The notes under the pieces: model-generated
The model's input: only the letters and a program-made list of their open reading frames with translations
What the model was told of the DNA's origin: nothing
Database searches by the model: none
Assembly: GCA_009773555.1 (NCBI GenBank)
Contig: WSXZ01000010.1
Location: forward strand, 52,244 to 116,243
DNA length: 64,000 bases
Direction: 5' to 3'
From: Methylocystaceae bacterium
GTDB lineage: Bacteria; Pseudomonadota; Alphaproteobacteria; Rhizobiales; Beijerinckiaceae
Program-made: the position numbers and the translations under genes
In this document: positions 27,172 to 35,852 of the stretch, piece by piece
Layout of the letters: every line of letters begins with the position of its first letter
Position numbering within the stretch: the stretch's first letter is position 1

Positions 27172-27297
27172 GCCCCTCATCTCACTTCTCCCCGCAAGCG
27201 GGGAGAAGACGCGGCTGACGTCGCGCAAACGTTTGCAAAAGGAGCGCAGTCTCTATGACCCCTCTCCCCGTTCACGGGGAGAGGTGAGGTGAGGGGC
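27172..27297. repeat. 126-bp palindromic element overlapping the end of the RHH gene
   Basis: Two 37-bp arms (27172-27208 and 27261-27297) are imperfect inverted copies, each starting GCCCCTCA from its outer end and each with its own inner hairpin (TCTCCCCG, GGGGAGA). The 52-bp centre contains GCAAACGTTTGC (27225-27236), itself a palindrome. The design resembles a small MITE or composite REP element. The right arm supplies the last eight codons and the stop of the neighbouring minus-strand gene. Confidence 0.7.
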
Positions 27298-27556
27298 TTG
27301 GGGACGTTGCACGCGCATCCAACGCCCGCTCCAACACGAAAACTCGTAACGACGAGGAGAGATTCGCCTCTCCGCGCCCGGCGTCGACGCGGGCGATGAG
27401 CCCCGCGAGCGACACGCCGTCTTGCGCCGCGATGTCTTTCAGCGCACGCCAGAAGGCATCTTCGAGAGAGACGCTGGTGCGATGGCCGGCGATGACGACG
27501 GAATGCTTGACGACGAGGCGCGAACTGGCGTCCTGAGGCCCCTCGGCCTCGCTCAC
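27272..27556 (-). CDS. Ribbon-helix-helix domain protein
   Basis: The 94-residue protein has an RHH_4-like domain: KHSVVIAGHRTSVSLEDAFWRALKDIAAQDGVSLAGLIARVD (about 18-59) and ANLSSSLRVFVLERALD. Relatives are small regulators or adaptors of unknown targets. Its ATG overlaps the stop of the DUF4169 gene, making a translationally coupled series sspB, DUF4169, RHH. The end ATSPSPSPHLSP is unlike the family and comes from the palindromic element, so the original C-terminus was replaced. Confidence 0.75.
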   Translation of the reverse strand: MSEAEGPQDASSRLVVKHSVVIAGHRTSVSLEDAFWRALKDIAAQDGVSLAGLIARVDAGRGEANLSSSLRVFVLERALDARATSPSPSPHLSP

Positions 27557-27750
27557 GCCTGATCGTCCGCTTCTTCCCGCTCGCGCCGATGCGCCTCGAG
27601 TCTGGCGCTTTCCAGCTGCGCCTGCGCGGCGGTCAACTCCCGCTCGGACTTGGCGCGCCCGAAGGCGGCGCGCTTCGCTTGCGCGGCGTCTTCCTTGGCG
27701 CGGCGGTCGCGTTCTTTGCGCGCGCGCCGCAGATTGACGACCTCGCCCAT
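27553..27750 (-). CDS. DUF4169 family small basic protein
   Basis: The 65-residue protein MGEVVNLRRARKERDRRAKEDAA onward is a single charged helix, probably a coiled coil, rich in Arg, Lys, Glu and Ala. The GEVVNLR-ARK start is typical of DUF4169, a family that accompanies sspB in many Alphaproteobacteria. Its ATG overlaps the sspB stop (TGATG) and its stop overlaps the next start. Function unknown. Confidence 0.8.
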   Translation of the reverse strand: MGEVVNLRRARKERDRRAKEDAAQAKRAAFGRAKSERELTAAQAQLESARLEAHRREREEADDQA

Positions 27751-28355
27751 CAGGGCTTTTTGCGGAAGGCGTCGATCGAGACGACCTTCTCGTCGCCGTC
27801 TTCCTTCGCTTCGACCGGTTTAAGTTTCTTTTGCCTGTCGACGCTCGGCGTCTTGTTCGGCTCTGCTTTGGCCGGCTCTGATTTTACCGGCTCGACTTTG
27901 GCCGGCTTGAACTCCTTCACCGGCTCCGGCGTTTTCACGACAAGGCTTGGTCCGGCGGAAGGCGCGTCCTCCTCTTCGCTGTCCTCAAGCGCGTCATCGG
28001 CGCTCTCAAACCGCAGGCCGAATTCGACGGCAGGATCGAAAAAGCCGGTGACGGCCGAGAAGGGCACGTAGAGATGCTCGGCGACCGAGCGGAACGATAG
28101 GGTGACGCCGAAACCTTCTTCGTCGACTTCCAGATCCGACCATTGATGCTGCAGGATGATGGTCAGCTCGCTCGGCCATTGTTCGGCGAGGCGGCGCGAC
28201 ATCGTAACGCCCGGCGCATCGGTGCGGAAGCTGATGGTGAAGTGATGGTCGCCGGGCAGATAGCCGCTCTCGGCGACGTCGCCCAGCACTTTGCGCATGA
28301 CGCCGCGCATGGCGTCCTGAACGAGAAGATCGTAGCGAATAATGTCTTTTGCCAT
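27750..28355 (-). CDS. sspB: SspB-type ClpXP adaptor
   Basis: ATG 28355 gives MAKDIIRYDLLVQDAMRGVMRKVL, the alphaproteobacterial SspB start, in a 201-residue product. The tag-binding fold continues with GDHHFTISFRTDAPGVTMSRRLAEQWP, LTIILQHQWSDLEV, FGVTLSFRSVAEHLYVPFSAVTGFFDPAVEFGL (to about 125). A long acidic/proline linker and the C-terminal KVVSIDAFRKK tail (a ClpX-binding motif) follow. SspB tethers ssrA-tagged proteins to ClpXP. The gene lies immediately downstream of the ssrA RNA gene on the same strand. Confidence 0.92.
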   Translation of the reverse strand: MAKDIIRYDLLVQDAMRGVMRKVLGDVAESGYLPGDHHFTISFRTDAPGVTMSRRLAEQWPSELTIILQHQWSDLEVDEEGFGVTLSFRSVAEHLYVPFSAVTGFFDPAVEFGLRFESADDALEDSEEEDAPSAGPSLVVKTPEPVKEFKPAKVEPVKSEPAKAEPNKTPSVDRQKKLKPVEAKEDGDEKVVSIDAFRKKP

Positions 28356-28489
28356 CGCGTCGCGCCAGACTGCCATCTGTATGGTCGATCGGCTACAGCT
28401 TCCGACCGCCATGCCTGCCGCGCTTGCATCACGGCGGCGCGGCGCGAGAAAATTGAAGTGGAGGCTTCTGTTGCCAGGCGCCTCCTGAC

Positions 28490-28775
28490 CCCGCCTAGAA
28501 GTGCTAACCCCTAGGGCTTAATTCCCAGTTTGGGCGCCGCATTACGCGGCGACGGCCACCGGAGCATAGTTGTCGTTGGCAACTATAAGATTGACCCGAT
28601 AACGGCGGTATCATGCCGAGCAAAAAATCACCCTTTACACCCTCGTCAATCCTATTTCGCCCCCGCCAAAACCCGCCGCCCGGACGGGCTTTGGTGGAGG
28701 CGCCGGGTACCGCCCCCGGGTCCGAATGGTTTATTACGGTGTCCGTTTATCGCCATAGCCGACGCAAGCGCCGGC
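28490..28775 (-). ncRNA. ssrA: tmRNA, circularly permuted two-piece form
   Basis: On the minus strand the precursor runs acceptor piece first. The 3' end is CGCCTCCACCA (28702-28692, CCA encoded), preceded by a T-arm-like stem CCGGG-GGCGGTA-CCCGG. After a 27-base intervening segment (28691-28665) the coding piece begins GGGGGCGAAATAGGATTGAC at 28664; GGGGGCG pairs with CGCCTCC. The tag frame (28580-28545) reads ANDNYAPVAVAA followed by TAA (28544-28542), and a pseudoknot-like GC-rich segment follows. It rescues stalled ribosomes and marks products for ClpXP/SspB. The outer ends are approximate. Confidence 0.93.
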
Positions 28776-28781
28776 AAAGTG

Positions 28782-28809
28782 AATATAGGCGCTTGCGGGA
28801 TTTTGTGAA
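28782..28809 (-). promoter_or_regulatory. Probable ssrA promoter
   Basis: On the minus strand TTCACA (28809-28804) and TATATT (28787-28782) are separated by 16 bp, a good sigma70-type arrangement. It is placed just upstream of the acceptor piece of the tmRNA. A 10-bp inverted repeat (CGCAAGCGCC at 28763-28772, GGCGCTTGCG at 28788-28797) brackets the -10 element. Confidence 0.6.
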
Positions 28810-28873
28810 AGTCCCCGCCGTCTGCATCTTCAGCGCTTTCGCCGAGGGGGCGTGCGGCGCGAACGAGCCTGGC

Positions 28874-29479
28874 CTATTGCGCGCCGACGCGCTTCACCGC
28901 GCCAAAGCCCTTCGCGTCCATGGCGAGGTGCAGCCTATTCTGCATTCCGGCGTCGTCGTTCTTGACGAGCAGTCCGGCGTGTTCGGCGATCGCCTCGCAG
29001 AGCGCCGCCACCCAGGGCTCCTCGCTTTTGGCGAAATCGCTGAGCACATAAGCATGGACCAGCGCCTTATCGCCGGGGTGGCCGATGCCGAGCCGCAGCC
29101 GCTTATAGTCGTTGCCGATATGCGCGGTGATTGAGCGCAGCCCGTTGTGGCCTGCGACGCCGCCGCCTGTCTTGATCCGGCATTTGGCCGGGGCGAGATC
29201 GAGTTCGTCGTGAAGAACCACGATCTCATCGAGGCCGATCTTGTGAAAACGCGCGGCTTCGCCGACCGAACGGCCGCTCTCATTCATATAGGTCTGCGGC
29301 TGCAGCAGCATGACCTTTTCGCCGCCGATCGCCCCTTCGCTGGCGAGGCCCTTGAAGCGCGCCCGCGCTTGTGGAAAGCCGTGTCGCTTGGCGATCGCTT
29401 CGAGCGCCATGAAGCCGATATTGTGCCGGTTCTTGGCGTAGGCGCGTCCGGGATTGCCCAGTCCGACAAGGAGCAGCAT
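28874..29479 (-). CDS. pth: Peptidyl-tRNA hydrolase
   Basis: ATG 29479 ([23 protein letters not shown]) is chosen over ATG 29494: AGAGG lies five bases before it, while the earlier ATG lies inside a terminator T-run. The 201-residue enzyme has Asn10 and His19 of the active site, [15 protein letters not shown] (about 65-79), the HDELDL aspartate (about 93) and [13 protein letters not shown] (about 106-118). It frees tRNA from peptidyl-tRNA. It lies between rplY and ssrA on one strand, a translation-recycling group. Confidence 0.95.
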   Translation of the reverse strand: MLLLVGLGNPGRAYAKNRHNIGFMALEAIAKRHGFPQARARFKGLASEGAIGGEKVMLLQPQTYMNESGRSVGEAARFHKIGLDEIVVLHDELDLAPAKCRIKTGGGVAGHNGLRSITAHIGNDYKRLRLGIGHPGDKALVHAYVLSDFAKSEEPWVAALCEAIAEHAGLLVKNDDAGMQNRLHLAMDAKGFGAVKRVGAQ

Positions 29480-29498
29480 GTGAGCCTCTGACATAAAA

Positions 29499-29520
29499 AT
29501 GGCCGGGCGAACCCGGCCAT
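29499..29520 (-). terminator. Intrinsic terminator after rplY
   Basis: On the minus strand ATGGCCGGG, TTCG loop, CCCGGCCAT is followed by TTTTATG: a 9-bp GC-rich stem with a U-run. It lies 24 bp after the rplY stop and its T-run touches the first possible ATG of pth. It probably reduces read-through from rplY into pth. The same stem sequence also occurs in the repeat at 38566-38588. Confidence 0.75.
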
Positions 29521-29543
29521 TATCACGGTAAGCTTCGCAGCGC

Positions 29544-30185
29544 TTACTTCTTCTTTTCTTCCTTGGCGGGAGCGGCCGCGGGCGCAGCTGCCGCGGCCGG
29601 AGCCTCCTCGGCGCCGCCGCCCGCCGGCGGCGTTAGGCTCGCGACGGTGAAGTTCTTGTCGGGGTTCGTGGGCTTGCAGCCCTCCGGCAGCGGAATCGCC
29701 GAAATATGCAGCGAATCATTGAAGTCCATGCCCGTCAGGTCGGCGGTGATGGCCTCCGGAATATTGTCCGCCGGCACCCACATCTCCACCGTATGGTAGA
29801 CGATGTTGAGCGCGCCGCCGCGCTTGATGCCAGGCGCCGCTTCCTGGTTGATGAAATGCACCGGCACTTGCACGCGCAGCCGCGAACCCGGCTTCAGGCG
29901 CAGGAAATCCACGTGCATCGGCGTGTCTTTGATGACGTCAAGCTGGTAGTCGCGCGGGATGGCGCGCTCCTTCTTGCCGTCGATGTCGAGCTCGAAGATC
30001 GTCGTAAGGAAGTGCCCAGCGAAAATCAGTTGAGAGAGGTTCTTCTTCTCGAGCGAGAGCGGCTGCGGCGCTTCGCCGCCGCCATAGAGCACTGCTGGTA
30101 TACGGCCCTCACGGCGAACGCTGCGGGCGGCCCCCTTGCCTGTCCCGCTGCGCACCGCGGCCGCGAGCTTCTTGGTCTCGGCCAT
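29544..30185 (-). CDS. rplY: 50S ribosomal protein L25/general stress protein Ctc
   Basis: ATG 30185 gives [36 protein letters not shown], the family start; upstream codons belong to the leader. The 213-residue protein has the 5S rRNA-binding L25 domain (to about 95) and the TL5/CTC C-terminal beta domain ([26 protein letters not shown] onward). It ends in an Ala/Lys-rich tail ([16 protein letters not shown]), common in the long alphaproteobacterial form. It is first of the rplY-pth pair; an intrinsic terminator follows. Confidence 0.93.
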   Translation of the reverse strand: MAETKKLAAAVRSGTGKGAARSVRREGRIPAVLYGGGEAPQPLSLEKKNLSQLIFAGHFLTTIFELDIDGKKERAIPRDYQLDVIKDTPMHVDFLRLKPGSRLRVQVPVHFINQEAAPGIKRGGALNIVYHTVEMWVPADNIPEAITADLTGMDFNDSLHISAIPLPEGCKPTNPDKNFTVASLTPPAGGGAEEAPAAAAAPAAAPAKEEKKK

Positions 30186-30422
30186 GTCGGTGTCCTTTAA
30201 ATCAAAGAAAAGGCGCTGCTTCGCCTCCAGGGGTGTCGGAAACGCAGGCGCCGCGGCGCTTATAGGGGACCGCGCCACGGGAGGCAAGGCGGAGGGCCGA
30301 AACATTCAGTCAGCCCCCTTTCCGATAGCGGCTGGCGCCTCATATGGCCGCAGATCGCCGGCCTTTTGGGCGGCAGGACGCAGCCGCGGCTTGGTTCCGG
30401 CTGCAAGAGAAAGGGTTCCAAC

Positions 30423-30764
30423 ATGCGTACTCTGGTGACGTGCATCGCGCTTCTCGGGCTCGTCGGCTTGGCGGCGACGCCGGCCCAGGCCGACCGTCGG
30501 CTCACCCGCGAAGAGAAATCCAGCATCCGTTCAGCGATGAAGGACGCGCAGTGTTCCGGCGGTAAGATGGAATTTGACGACGGGAAATTCGAAGTCGAGA
30601 ACGCGAAATGTCAGGACGGCAGGCGCTACGAGCTCAAGTTCGATCGCAATTTCAAGATGACCAGCAAGGAACTCGAAGACAACAATGGCCGTCGTGAATA
30701 TTACGGCAGCGGACGGTATAACAAGCGCGATAACACCCGTGACAACAGGCACGATACCTATTAA
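30423..30764 (+). CDS. Small exported protein with two cysteines
   Basis: ATG 30423 gives a 113-residue precursor. MRTLVTCIALLGLVGLAATPAQA is a clear signal peptide. The mature part (DRRLTREEKSSIRSAMKDAQCSGGKMEFDDGKFEVENAKCQDGRRYELKF in outline) looks like a small PepSY-like or beta-rich periplasmic domain, with two Cys that could form a disulphide. The tail is Arg/Asn/Asp/Tyr-rich and low in complexity. It is divergent from rplY, with no partner on the same strand. I do not recognise the family. Confidence 0.7.
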   Translation: MRTLVTCIALLGLVGLAATPAQADRRLTREEKSSIRSAMKDAQCSGGKMEFDDGKFEVENAKCQDGRRYELKFDRNFKMTSKELEDNNGRREYYGSGRYNKRDNTRDNRHDTY

Positions 30765-30781
30765 CGCGCCTCTCGGGGCGT

Positions 30782-32266
30782 TCATAGGATTTGCCGTCCG
30801 CGCACATGCGCGACGCCGCGCCGGAAGATCGACGTTGGCCGGTGCGGCGGCGCGTGTGGCGCGATAGGATCAGGTCCCCACCCGATGTCGAGCGTCGAGG
30901 AGCCTGGAAAGCTTCCGGCGCGATCCACATAGGGTGGGTTTTTCTCCAACTGAATCGCCGGCGCGACCCGAGTCAACAGACCGAGCGGGGAGTCCTGATC
31001 GACCAGATAATGATCGAGATCGTCCTGGCTGATGGGAACGGGCGCTTCGGCGTTGGCGGCGAAACGCAGGCCGAGCATGGCCGTCCTCGCAAGCGACACA
31101 CGGACGATCCAGCGGCCGCCTTCCTCTGCGCGTCGCAGTAGAGCGGCGAGAACGCCGAGGGCGCCGAGGCAGCCTGAACCGTAATCGTTGAAATAGGCGG
31201 GAATGAGCGCCGGTTCGCCAAGTTCAGCGCTGTGCATGGCGGCGAGGCCGGTCGCGGCCTGAGCGAGCTGCTCCCAGCCACGGCGCTCGGCCCAGGGACC
31301 CTTAAAACCGTATGCGTTGACCTCGACGTAGATCATGCGCGGGTTGATCCGCCACAGCTCCTGCGGCCCGAACCCTCGCTTCGCCAGCGATCCCCAGCGA
31401 AATCCCTGCACGAAAACGTCGCAGTCGCGAACGAGATCGAGCGCGCGGGCGCGATCGGCGTCGGCGCGCAAATCGATATAGGCGGTCTTCTTGCCGAAGG
31501 ACGTGTCGATGTCGAAGCCGAGAATATGGTCGAGATAGGGGTTGCGACAGTGGATGACGTCGGCGCCGTGCTCGGCCAAAAGTTTGCCGATCGTCGGCCC
31601 CGCGACGACATGCGTGAAATCGAGAACGCGAAGCCGATCGAGCGGCCGTCCGGCGGCTGGCGTGAAAGGAACGGGCGCCGCGTCGCCCTGCCGCACAAGC
31701 TCGATCGGCGGCGTATCGGCGATCGCGCGACCCTGCGGATGCGCGCGCCACTCGTCCGGGCTTCGCAGGAACGCCGCGCAGAGGCCGAGCGCAGAAAGTT
31801 CGTCCTCGAGCGTCTGCGCGTCAAAGCGCGCAACGCTTTTGGCGATGGCTTCGCGCTCGTTTGGGCAGTCGAGATAGCGCAATATGCCGTCGCGCAGATG
31901 CTGGTAGGCGCCGTTGAAAAAGAAGCGCCGTCCATCGCGGGTGCGATAGAAATTATTCACCGCCGTATGGACGGCGCTGATGTCGAACTGCCAGCCGCTT
32001 TGAAAGAAATAGGCGATCTCGTTGAACAGGAGGCCGGCGTGCCGCCGGTCGATTCGCACCTGCTGCGCGCCCAGGCCGCGACTCTCGCCGATCGAGGCGA
32101 TTGTTGCGCCGATCGCGCCCATCAGTGCGACGGCGAAGTCATGAACCTCGATGGGCGAGTCGACATAGCCGGGCGTCTGATCGACATGAATCTGGGACGA
32201 ATGTTGAGGGAGGTTCAGTCCTTGCGCGATCGCCGCGAGAATTTCTTTTTGCCGCTGGCTGTACAA
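30782..32266 (-). CDS. CoA-transferase family III (CaiB/BaiF) protein
   Basis: The 494-residue protein contains a family III CoA-transferase domain: RPLDRLRVLDFTHVVAGPTIGKLLAEHGADVIHC (about 205-238), GKKTAYIDLRADADRARAL, DVFVQGFRWGSLAKRGFGPQEL and PAYFNDYGSGCLGALGVLAAL. The N-terminal 200 residues are less conserved and also resemble a partial CaiB fold, so the gene may be a fused or degenerate two-domain form. It would move CoA between acids; the substrate is unknown. It is convergent with the small exported gene and divergent from the ClpP-like gene. Confidence 0.83.
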   Translation of the reverse strand: MYSQRQKEILAAIAQGLNLPQHSSQIHVDQTPGYVDSPIEVHDFAVALMGAIGATIASIGESRGLGAQQVRIDRRHAGLLFNEIAYFFQSGWQFDISAVHTAVNNFYRTRDGRRFFFNGAYQHLRDGILRYLDCPNEREAIAKSVARFDAQTLEDELSALGLCAAFLRSPDEWRAHPQGRAIADTPPIELVRQGDAAPVPFTPAAGRPLDRLRVLDFTHVVAGPTIGKLLAEHGADVIHCRNPYLDHILGFDIDTSFGKKTAYIDLRADADRARALDLVRDCDVFVQGFRWGSLAKRGFGPQELWRINPRMIYVEVNAYGFKGPWAERRGWEQLAQAATGLAAMHSAELGEPALIPAYFNDYGSGCLGALGVLAALLRRAEEGGRWIVRVSLARTAMLGLRFAANAEAPVPISQDDLDHYLVDQDSPLGLLTRVAPAIQLEKNPPYVDRAGSFPGSSTLDIGWGPDPIAPHAPPHRPTSIFRRGVAHVRGRQIL

Positions 32267-32426
32267 ATCGACAACTCCGCAAAAGCGCCGGGTGGATATC
32301 GAAGCCGCATGCGAATTCTAGCAGCCTGGGCGCGCACCGCCGGTTTGGCCAAATAGAGCGCGGCGCATCTAGCGCGACGGTAAACTTTATTGTTGTATCT
32401 GACGATTGCGAGTCGCGGGATAGCGA

Positions 32427-33530
32427 ATGTTTACGTGGAATACATTGGTTCTGGCGCTCGGGCTGGCGCTGGTCATTTCAGGCGCCGACGCGCGGCCGAA
32501 AGGGCCGGACTTTGGCCCGCCGATGCGCGTCTTGATCGTGCGCGCCGATAGCACCGGCTGTCCTTTGAACTGCGCCGAATGGATTTCCTTGGAAGGCGCG
32601 TTCGTCAACGAAACGCCGGCTCTGTTTTGCCAGGCGCTCAGGCAAATCGGTCATCGCAAGCCACAGATCCTCATCAGTTCCGGCGGCGGCGCGATTGAGG
32701 CCGCTATGCAAATGGGACGGTTGCTGCGCGCAAAGGGGCTCGACGTCAGCGTCGCGCGCACGCTCTTCGATGCGCCGGCGGTCAAGACGGCCGCGCCCGA
32801 GCAAACATCAAAGTCCGCGCTCGTCGTCGCTAAGCGCGGCAGACCGTCCGCCGACGGTTCGTTTTGCGCTTCAGCCTGCACACTGCTGCTCGCGGCCGGC
32901 AAGGCGCGCCATGTCGCGCCTGACGCGCGCGTTGGCCTGCACGAGATGGTCATCCCCGAACAAGACGTCACGCAGCACGTTCGTTACTTTCAGACGCGCA
33001 CGCTGACCCGAGATGGCAAGGTGATCTCAAAGGAGACGCGCACTGTAGCCGAGAAAGACCTGATCAGACATATCAGCCGCCACTCCACCTCGGCGAAAGA
33101 CTATCGCATGGTTGCGGCCTATCTCGATGAAATGGGCGTGCCGTCGGCGAAGGTCGTTGCATTGATGCACGAGGCTTCGCCTGAGCACGTCGTCTGGCTG
33201 TCACGAAAAGGTCTCGCCGACACCTTGCTTGCGACGGACGCGCAACCGCCTGAGGCGGCGCTTGGTCTTGCGCCTAAGGTCGTCGCGCCCGCGCCGGAAA
33301 GCGTCGCGCCCGCGCCGCCCAGAGAGACGTCCATGCCGATCGCGCAACCTAGACGCGAGCGACCGGACGCCTTGACGTTGTTCGCTTCCCGGTTCGGCCT
33401 CACCCTCGGCCAACTGGGCTTGTTGAGCGTGCTCATGCTCGCGATGGTCGCGGCGATACTGAGTTCCTTCCGGCGCGGCGCATGGTTGGGCGGCGCGGCG
33501 CAACGCCGCAATTCGCCGCCACTCTCCTAA
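32427..33530 (+). CDS. Membrane-anchored ClpP/crotonase-fold protease-like protein
   Basis: The 367-residue protein has a signal-like N-terminus (MFTWNTLVLALGLALVISGADA). It has a ClpP-like core with an ISSGGGAIEAAMQMGRLLRAKGL glycine loop (83-105), a candidate nucleophile Ser149 in SFCASACTLLLAAG, and His172 in VGLHEM. A Pro/Ala-rich spacer leads to one C-terminal membrane segment (about 334-352, LGQLGLLSVLMLAMVAAIL). The SAC and GLHE pairs are typical of the periplasmic COG3904-type group. Substrate unknown. It is convergent with aspS, 5 bp apart. Confidence 0.7.
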   Translation: MFTWNTLVLALGLALVISGADARPKGPDFGPPMRVLIVRADSTGCPLNCAEWISLEGAFVNETPALFCQALRQIGHRKPQILISSGGGAIEAAMQMGRLLRAKGLDVSVARTLFDAPAVKTAAPEQTSKSALVVAKRGRPSADGSFCASACTLLLAAGKARHVAPDARVGLHEMVIPEQDVTQHVRYFQTRTLTRDGKVISKETRTVAEKDLIRHISRHSTSAKDYRMVAAYLDEMGVPSAKVVALMHEASPEHVVWLSRKGLADTLLATDAQPPEAALGLAPKVVAPAPESVAPAPPRETSMPIAQPRRERPDALTLFASRFGLTLGQLGLLSVLMLAMVAAILSSFRRGAWLGGAAQRRNSPPLS

Positions 33531-33535
33531 TTTCG

Positions 33536-35329
33536 CTACGCCTTGGTCTCCGGCAGATTCAGCCGAATGTGCAGTTCGCGCAGATGCTTCATCGTCGCTT
33601 CCGACGGCGCGCCCATCAGCAAATCCTCGGCGCGCTGATTCATCGGGAACAGCGTCACTTCGCGCAGATTTTCCTCTTCGGCGAGCAGCATGACGATGCG
33701 GTCGACGCCGGGCGCGATGCCGCCATGCGGCGGCGCGCCATATTGGAAGGCGCGATACATGCCGCCGAATTTCTCGATCAGCACATCTTCGCCATAGCCG
33801 GCGATCTCGAACGCCTTCTTCATGACGTCGGGACGATGGTTCCGGATCGCGCCGGACGATAATTCCACGCCGTTGCAGACGATGTCATATTGGTAGGCGA
33901 GGATGGTGAGCGGGTCCTGACCTTCCAACGCCTCCATGCCCCCCTGCGGCATCGAGAAGGGATTGTGCGAGAAGTCGACCTTCTTCTCGTCCTCGTTCCA
34001 CTCGTACATCGGAAAGTCGACGATCCAGCAGAATTCGAAGACGTCTTTCTTCGATACGCCGAGTTCGTCGCCGATGCGCACGCGCGCCATGCCCGCGAGC
34101 CGTGCGGCGGCGGTCTCTTCTCCGGCCGAGAAGAACACCGCGTCGCCCGCCTTGACGCCCGCCTTGGCGGCGATCGCGGCTTGCGCCTCCGCGGGAATGA
34201 ATTTCGCGATCGGGCCTTTGCCGGCGAGCGCGCCGCCTTCTTCCTCAAAGATCACATAACCGAGGCCCGGCGCCCCTTCGCTGCGCGCCCAGTCGTTCAA
34301 TTTGTCGAAGAAGCTGCGCGGCTGCGCGGCGGCCCCCGGCGCGGGTATGGCGCGCACGGTCTTGCCTTTGAACGCCTTGAAGCTGACGTCCTCGCGGGCG
34401 AATTCCTCGGACACGTCAGCGATGATCAGCGGGTTGCGCAGATCCGGCTTGTCGGTGCCATATTTGAGCATCGACTCGCGGAAGGAAATGCGCGGGAATT
34501 TCTGCGTGACCGCCTTGCCGTTCGCGAACTCCTCGAACAAGCCGCGCAGCACCGGCTCGATCGCGCCGAACACGTCCTCCTGCGTGACGAAGCTCATCTC
34601 GACGTCGAGCTGGTAGAACTCTCCCGGCGAGCGGTCGGCGCGCGCGTCCTCGTCGCGAAAGCAGGGCGCGATCTGGAAATAGCGATCGAAGCCCGCGACC
34701 ATGATCAGCTGCTTGAACTGCTGGGGCGCCTGCGGCAGCGCGTAGAATTTCCCCGGATGCAGGCGCGAGGGCACCAGAAAGTCGCGCGCGCCTTCGGGTG
34801 AGGAAGCGGTCAGAATCGGCGTCTGGAACTCGAAGAAGCCCGCCTGCTTCATGCGCATGCGGATCGAATCGACGATGCGGCCGCGCAGCATGATGTTCTG
34901 GTGCAGCTTTTCGCGCCGCAGGTCGATGAAGCGATATTTGAGGCGCGTGTCCTCCGGATAGGGCTGGTCGCCGAAGACCGGCACCGGCAATTCGGCGGCG
35001 GCGCCCAACACCTCGATCTCGTTGACGTAAACCTCGACCTGTCCGGTCGGCATATCGGGGTTCTCGGTGCCGGCGGGGCGCTTCCGCACCTCGCCGTCGA
35101 GCCGCACCACCCATTCGGAGCGCAGTTTTTCCGCCTGCGCGAAGGCGGGCGAATCAGGATCGACGACGCATTGCGTCAGTCCGTAGTGATCGCGCAGGTC
35201 GATAAACAGCACGCCGCCGTGATCGCGGATGCGATGGCACCAGCCGGAGAGCCGGATTTTCTGGCCGACGAGCGCCTCATTGGGCGCGCCACAATTATGC
35301 GAACGGTAGCGATGCAAGGGCCGGCTCAT
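33536..35329 (-). CDS. aspS: Aspartyl-tRNA synthetase (bacterial type)
   Basis: ATG 35329 ([16 protein letters not shown]) is the family start; an in-frame ATG 24 codons upstream is unlikely. The 597-residue class II synthetase has an OB-fold anticodon domain (about 15-110), motif 2 ([26 protein letters not shown], about 211-236), the bacterial GAD insertion domain, and motif 3 ([14 protein letters not shown], about 548). It charges tRNA-Asp; in Alphaproteobacteria it may also mischarge tRNA-Asn for the GatCAB path (family knowledge, not shown here). Confidence 0.95.
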   Translation of the reverse strand: MSRPLHRYRSHNCGAPNEALVGQKIRLSGWCHRIRDHGGVLFIDLRDHYGLTQCVVDPDSPAFAQAEKLRSEWVVRLDGEVRKRPAGTENPDMPTGQVEVYVNEIEVLGAAAELPVPVFGDQPYPEDTRLKYRFIDLRREKLHQNIMLRGRIVDSIRMRMKQAGFFEFQTPILTASSPEGARDFLVPSRLHPGKFYALPQAPQQFKQLIMVAGFDRYFQIAPCFRDEDARADRSPGEFYQLDVEMSFVTQEDVFGAIEPVLRGLFEEFANGKAVTQKFPRISFRESMLKYGTDKPDLRNPLIIADVSEEFAREDVSFKAFKGKTVRAIPAPGAAAQPRSFFDKLNDWARSEGAPGLGYVIFEEEGGALAGKGPIAKFIPAEAQAAIAAKAGVKAGDAVFFSAGEETAAARLAGMARVRIGDELGVSKKDVFEFCWIVDFPMYEWNEDEKKVDFSHNPFSMPQGGMEALEGQDPLTILAYQYDIVCNGVELSSGAIRNHRPDVMKKAFEIAGYGEDVLIEKFGGMYRAFQYGAPPHGGIAPGVDRIVMLLAEEENLREVTLFPMNQRAEDLLMGAPSEATMKHLRELHIRLNLPETKA

Positions 35330-35435
35330 GGGGTGGAGGTGTAAAAAGACGGGATCCCGGAACGATCGGGCGTTTTCGCGCGCAGAAAGGGCATGGGCCA
35401 TCGTCGGCTGTCAAGCCGAACCCGTCGGAGCAGAG

Positions 35436-35624
35436 CTATTTCCTGAAGAACGCTTCCGCCGCCGCGCTCGCCGCCTGTTTTGCGGCGCGGGCGGCCTCGA
35501 GCCGGGCGATCTCCAGCCGCAGTCGCTCGATGCGTTCGTCGAGTTCGGCGACGGACAGAAGATCGAGCGGCTGGCCGATCTCGAAAGCCGCCGGACGCGG
35601 CGCGTCATCCTGTTCGCTTTTCAT
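35436..35624 (-). CDS. DUF1192 family small protein
   Basis: ATG 35624 gives 62 residues (MKSEQDDAPRP, then LDLLSVAELDERIERLRLEIARLEAARAAKQAASAAAEAFFR). The LSVAELDERI helix followed by a coiled coil is diagnostic of DUF1192. Function unknown. It lies downstream of the aspS start region and is divergent from ppdK, with 228 bp between the two starts. Confidence 0.8.
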   Translation of the reverse strand: MKSEQDDAPRPAAFEIGQPLDLLSVAELDERIERLRLEIARLEAARAAKQAASAAAEAFFRK

Positions 35625-35852
35625 CACCGCGCGACCTCGGCTGGATTTCTTCGCTCGCTGGCCAAAATAGCGCTCAAGGAGTCATGCGCCAACTTGTGGA
35701 CGCGCGTCATTTGAGCGTAACTTCCGGCGCGCTTGATGATCCGCGCAGGCGGGGCGTCGGCGGCCGCGGCGCGGCCGGAAGCGCCCAAGAACGCCAAGAC
35801 CGCCAAGGCGCGGCGCGTCCCGCGCCCGCCTCTCTTTCCGGACGAAATAGGT

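Noticed and set aside
28613..29134. 173-codon plus-strand frame over the tmRNA region
   Set aside because: It crosses the tmRNA gene and pth on the opposite strand and has no independent support.
30782..32266. Calling the CoA-transferase a specific formyl-CoA or carnitine enzyme
   Set aside because: Family III motifs are present, but the divergent N-terminal half and lack of partner genes give no substrate evidence.
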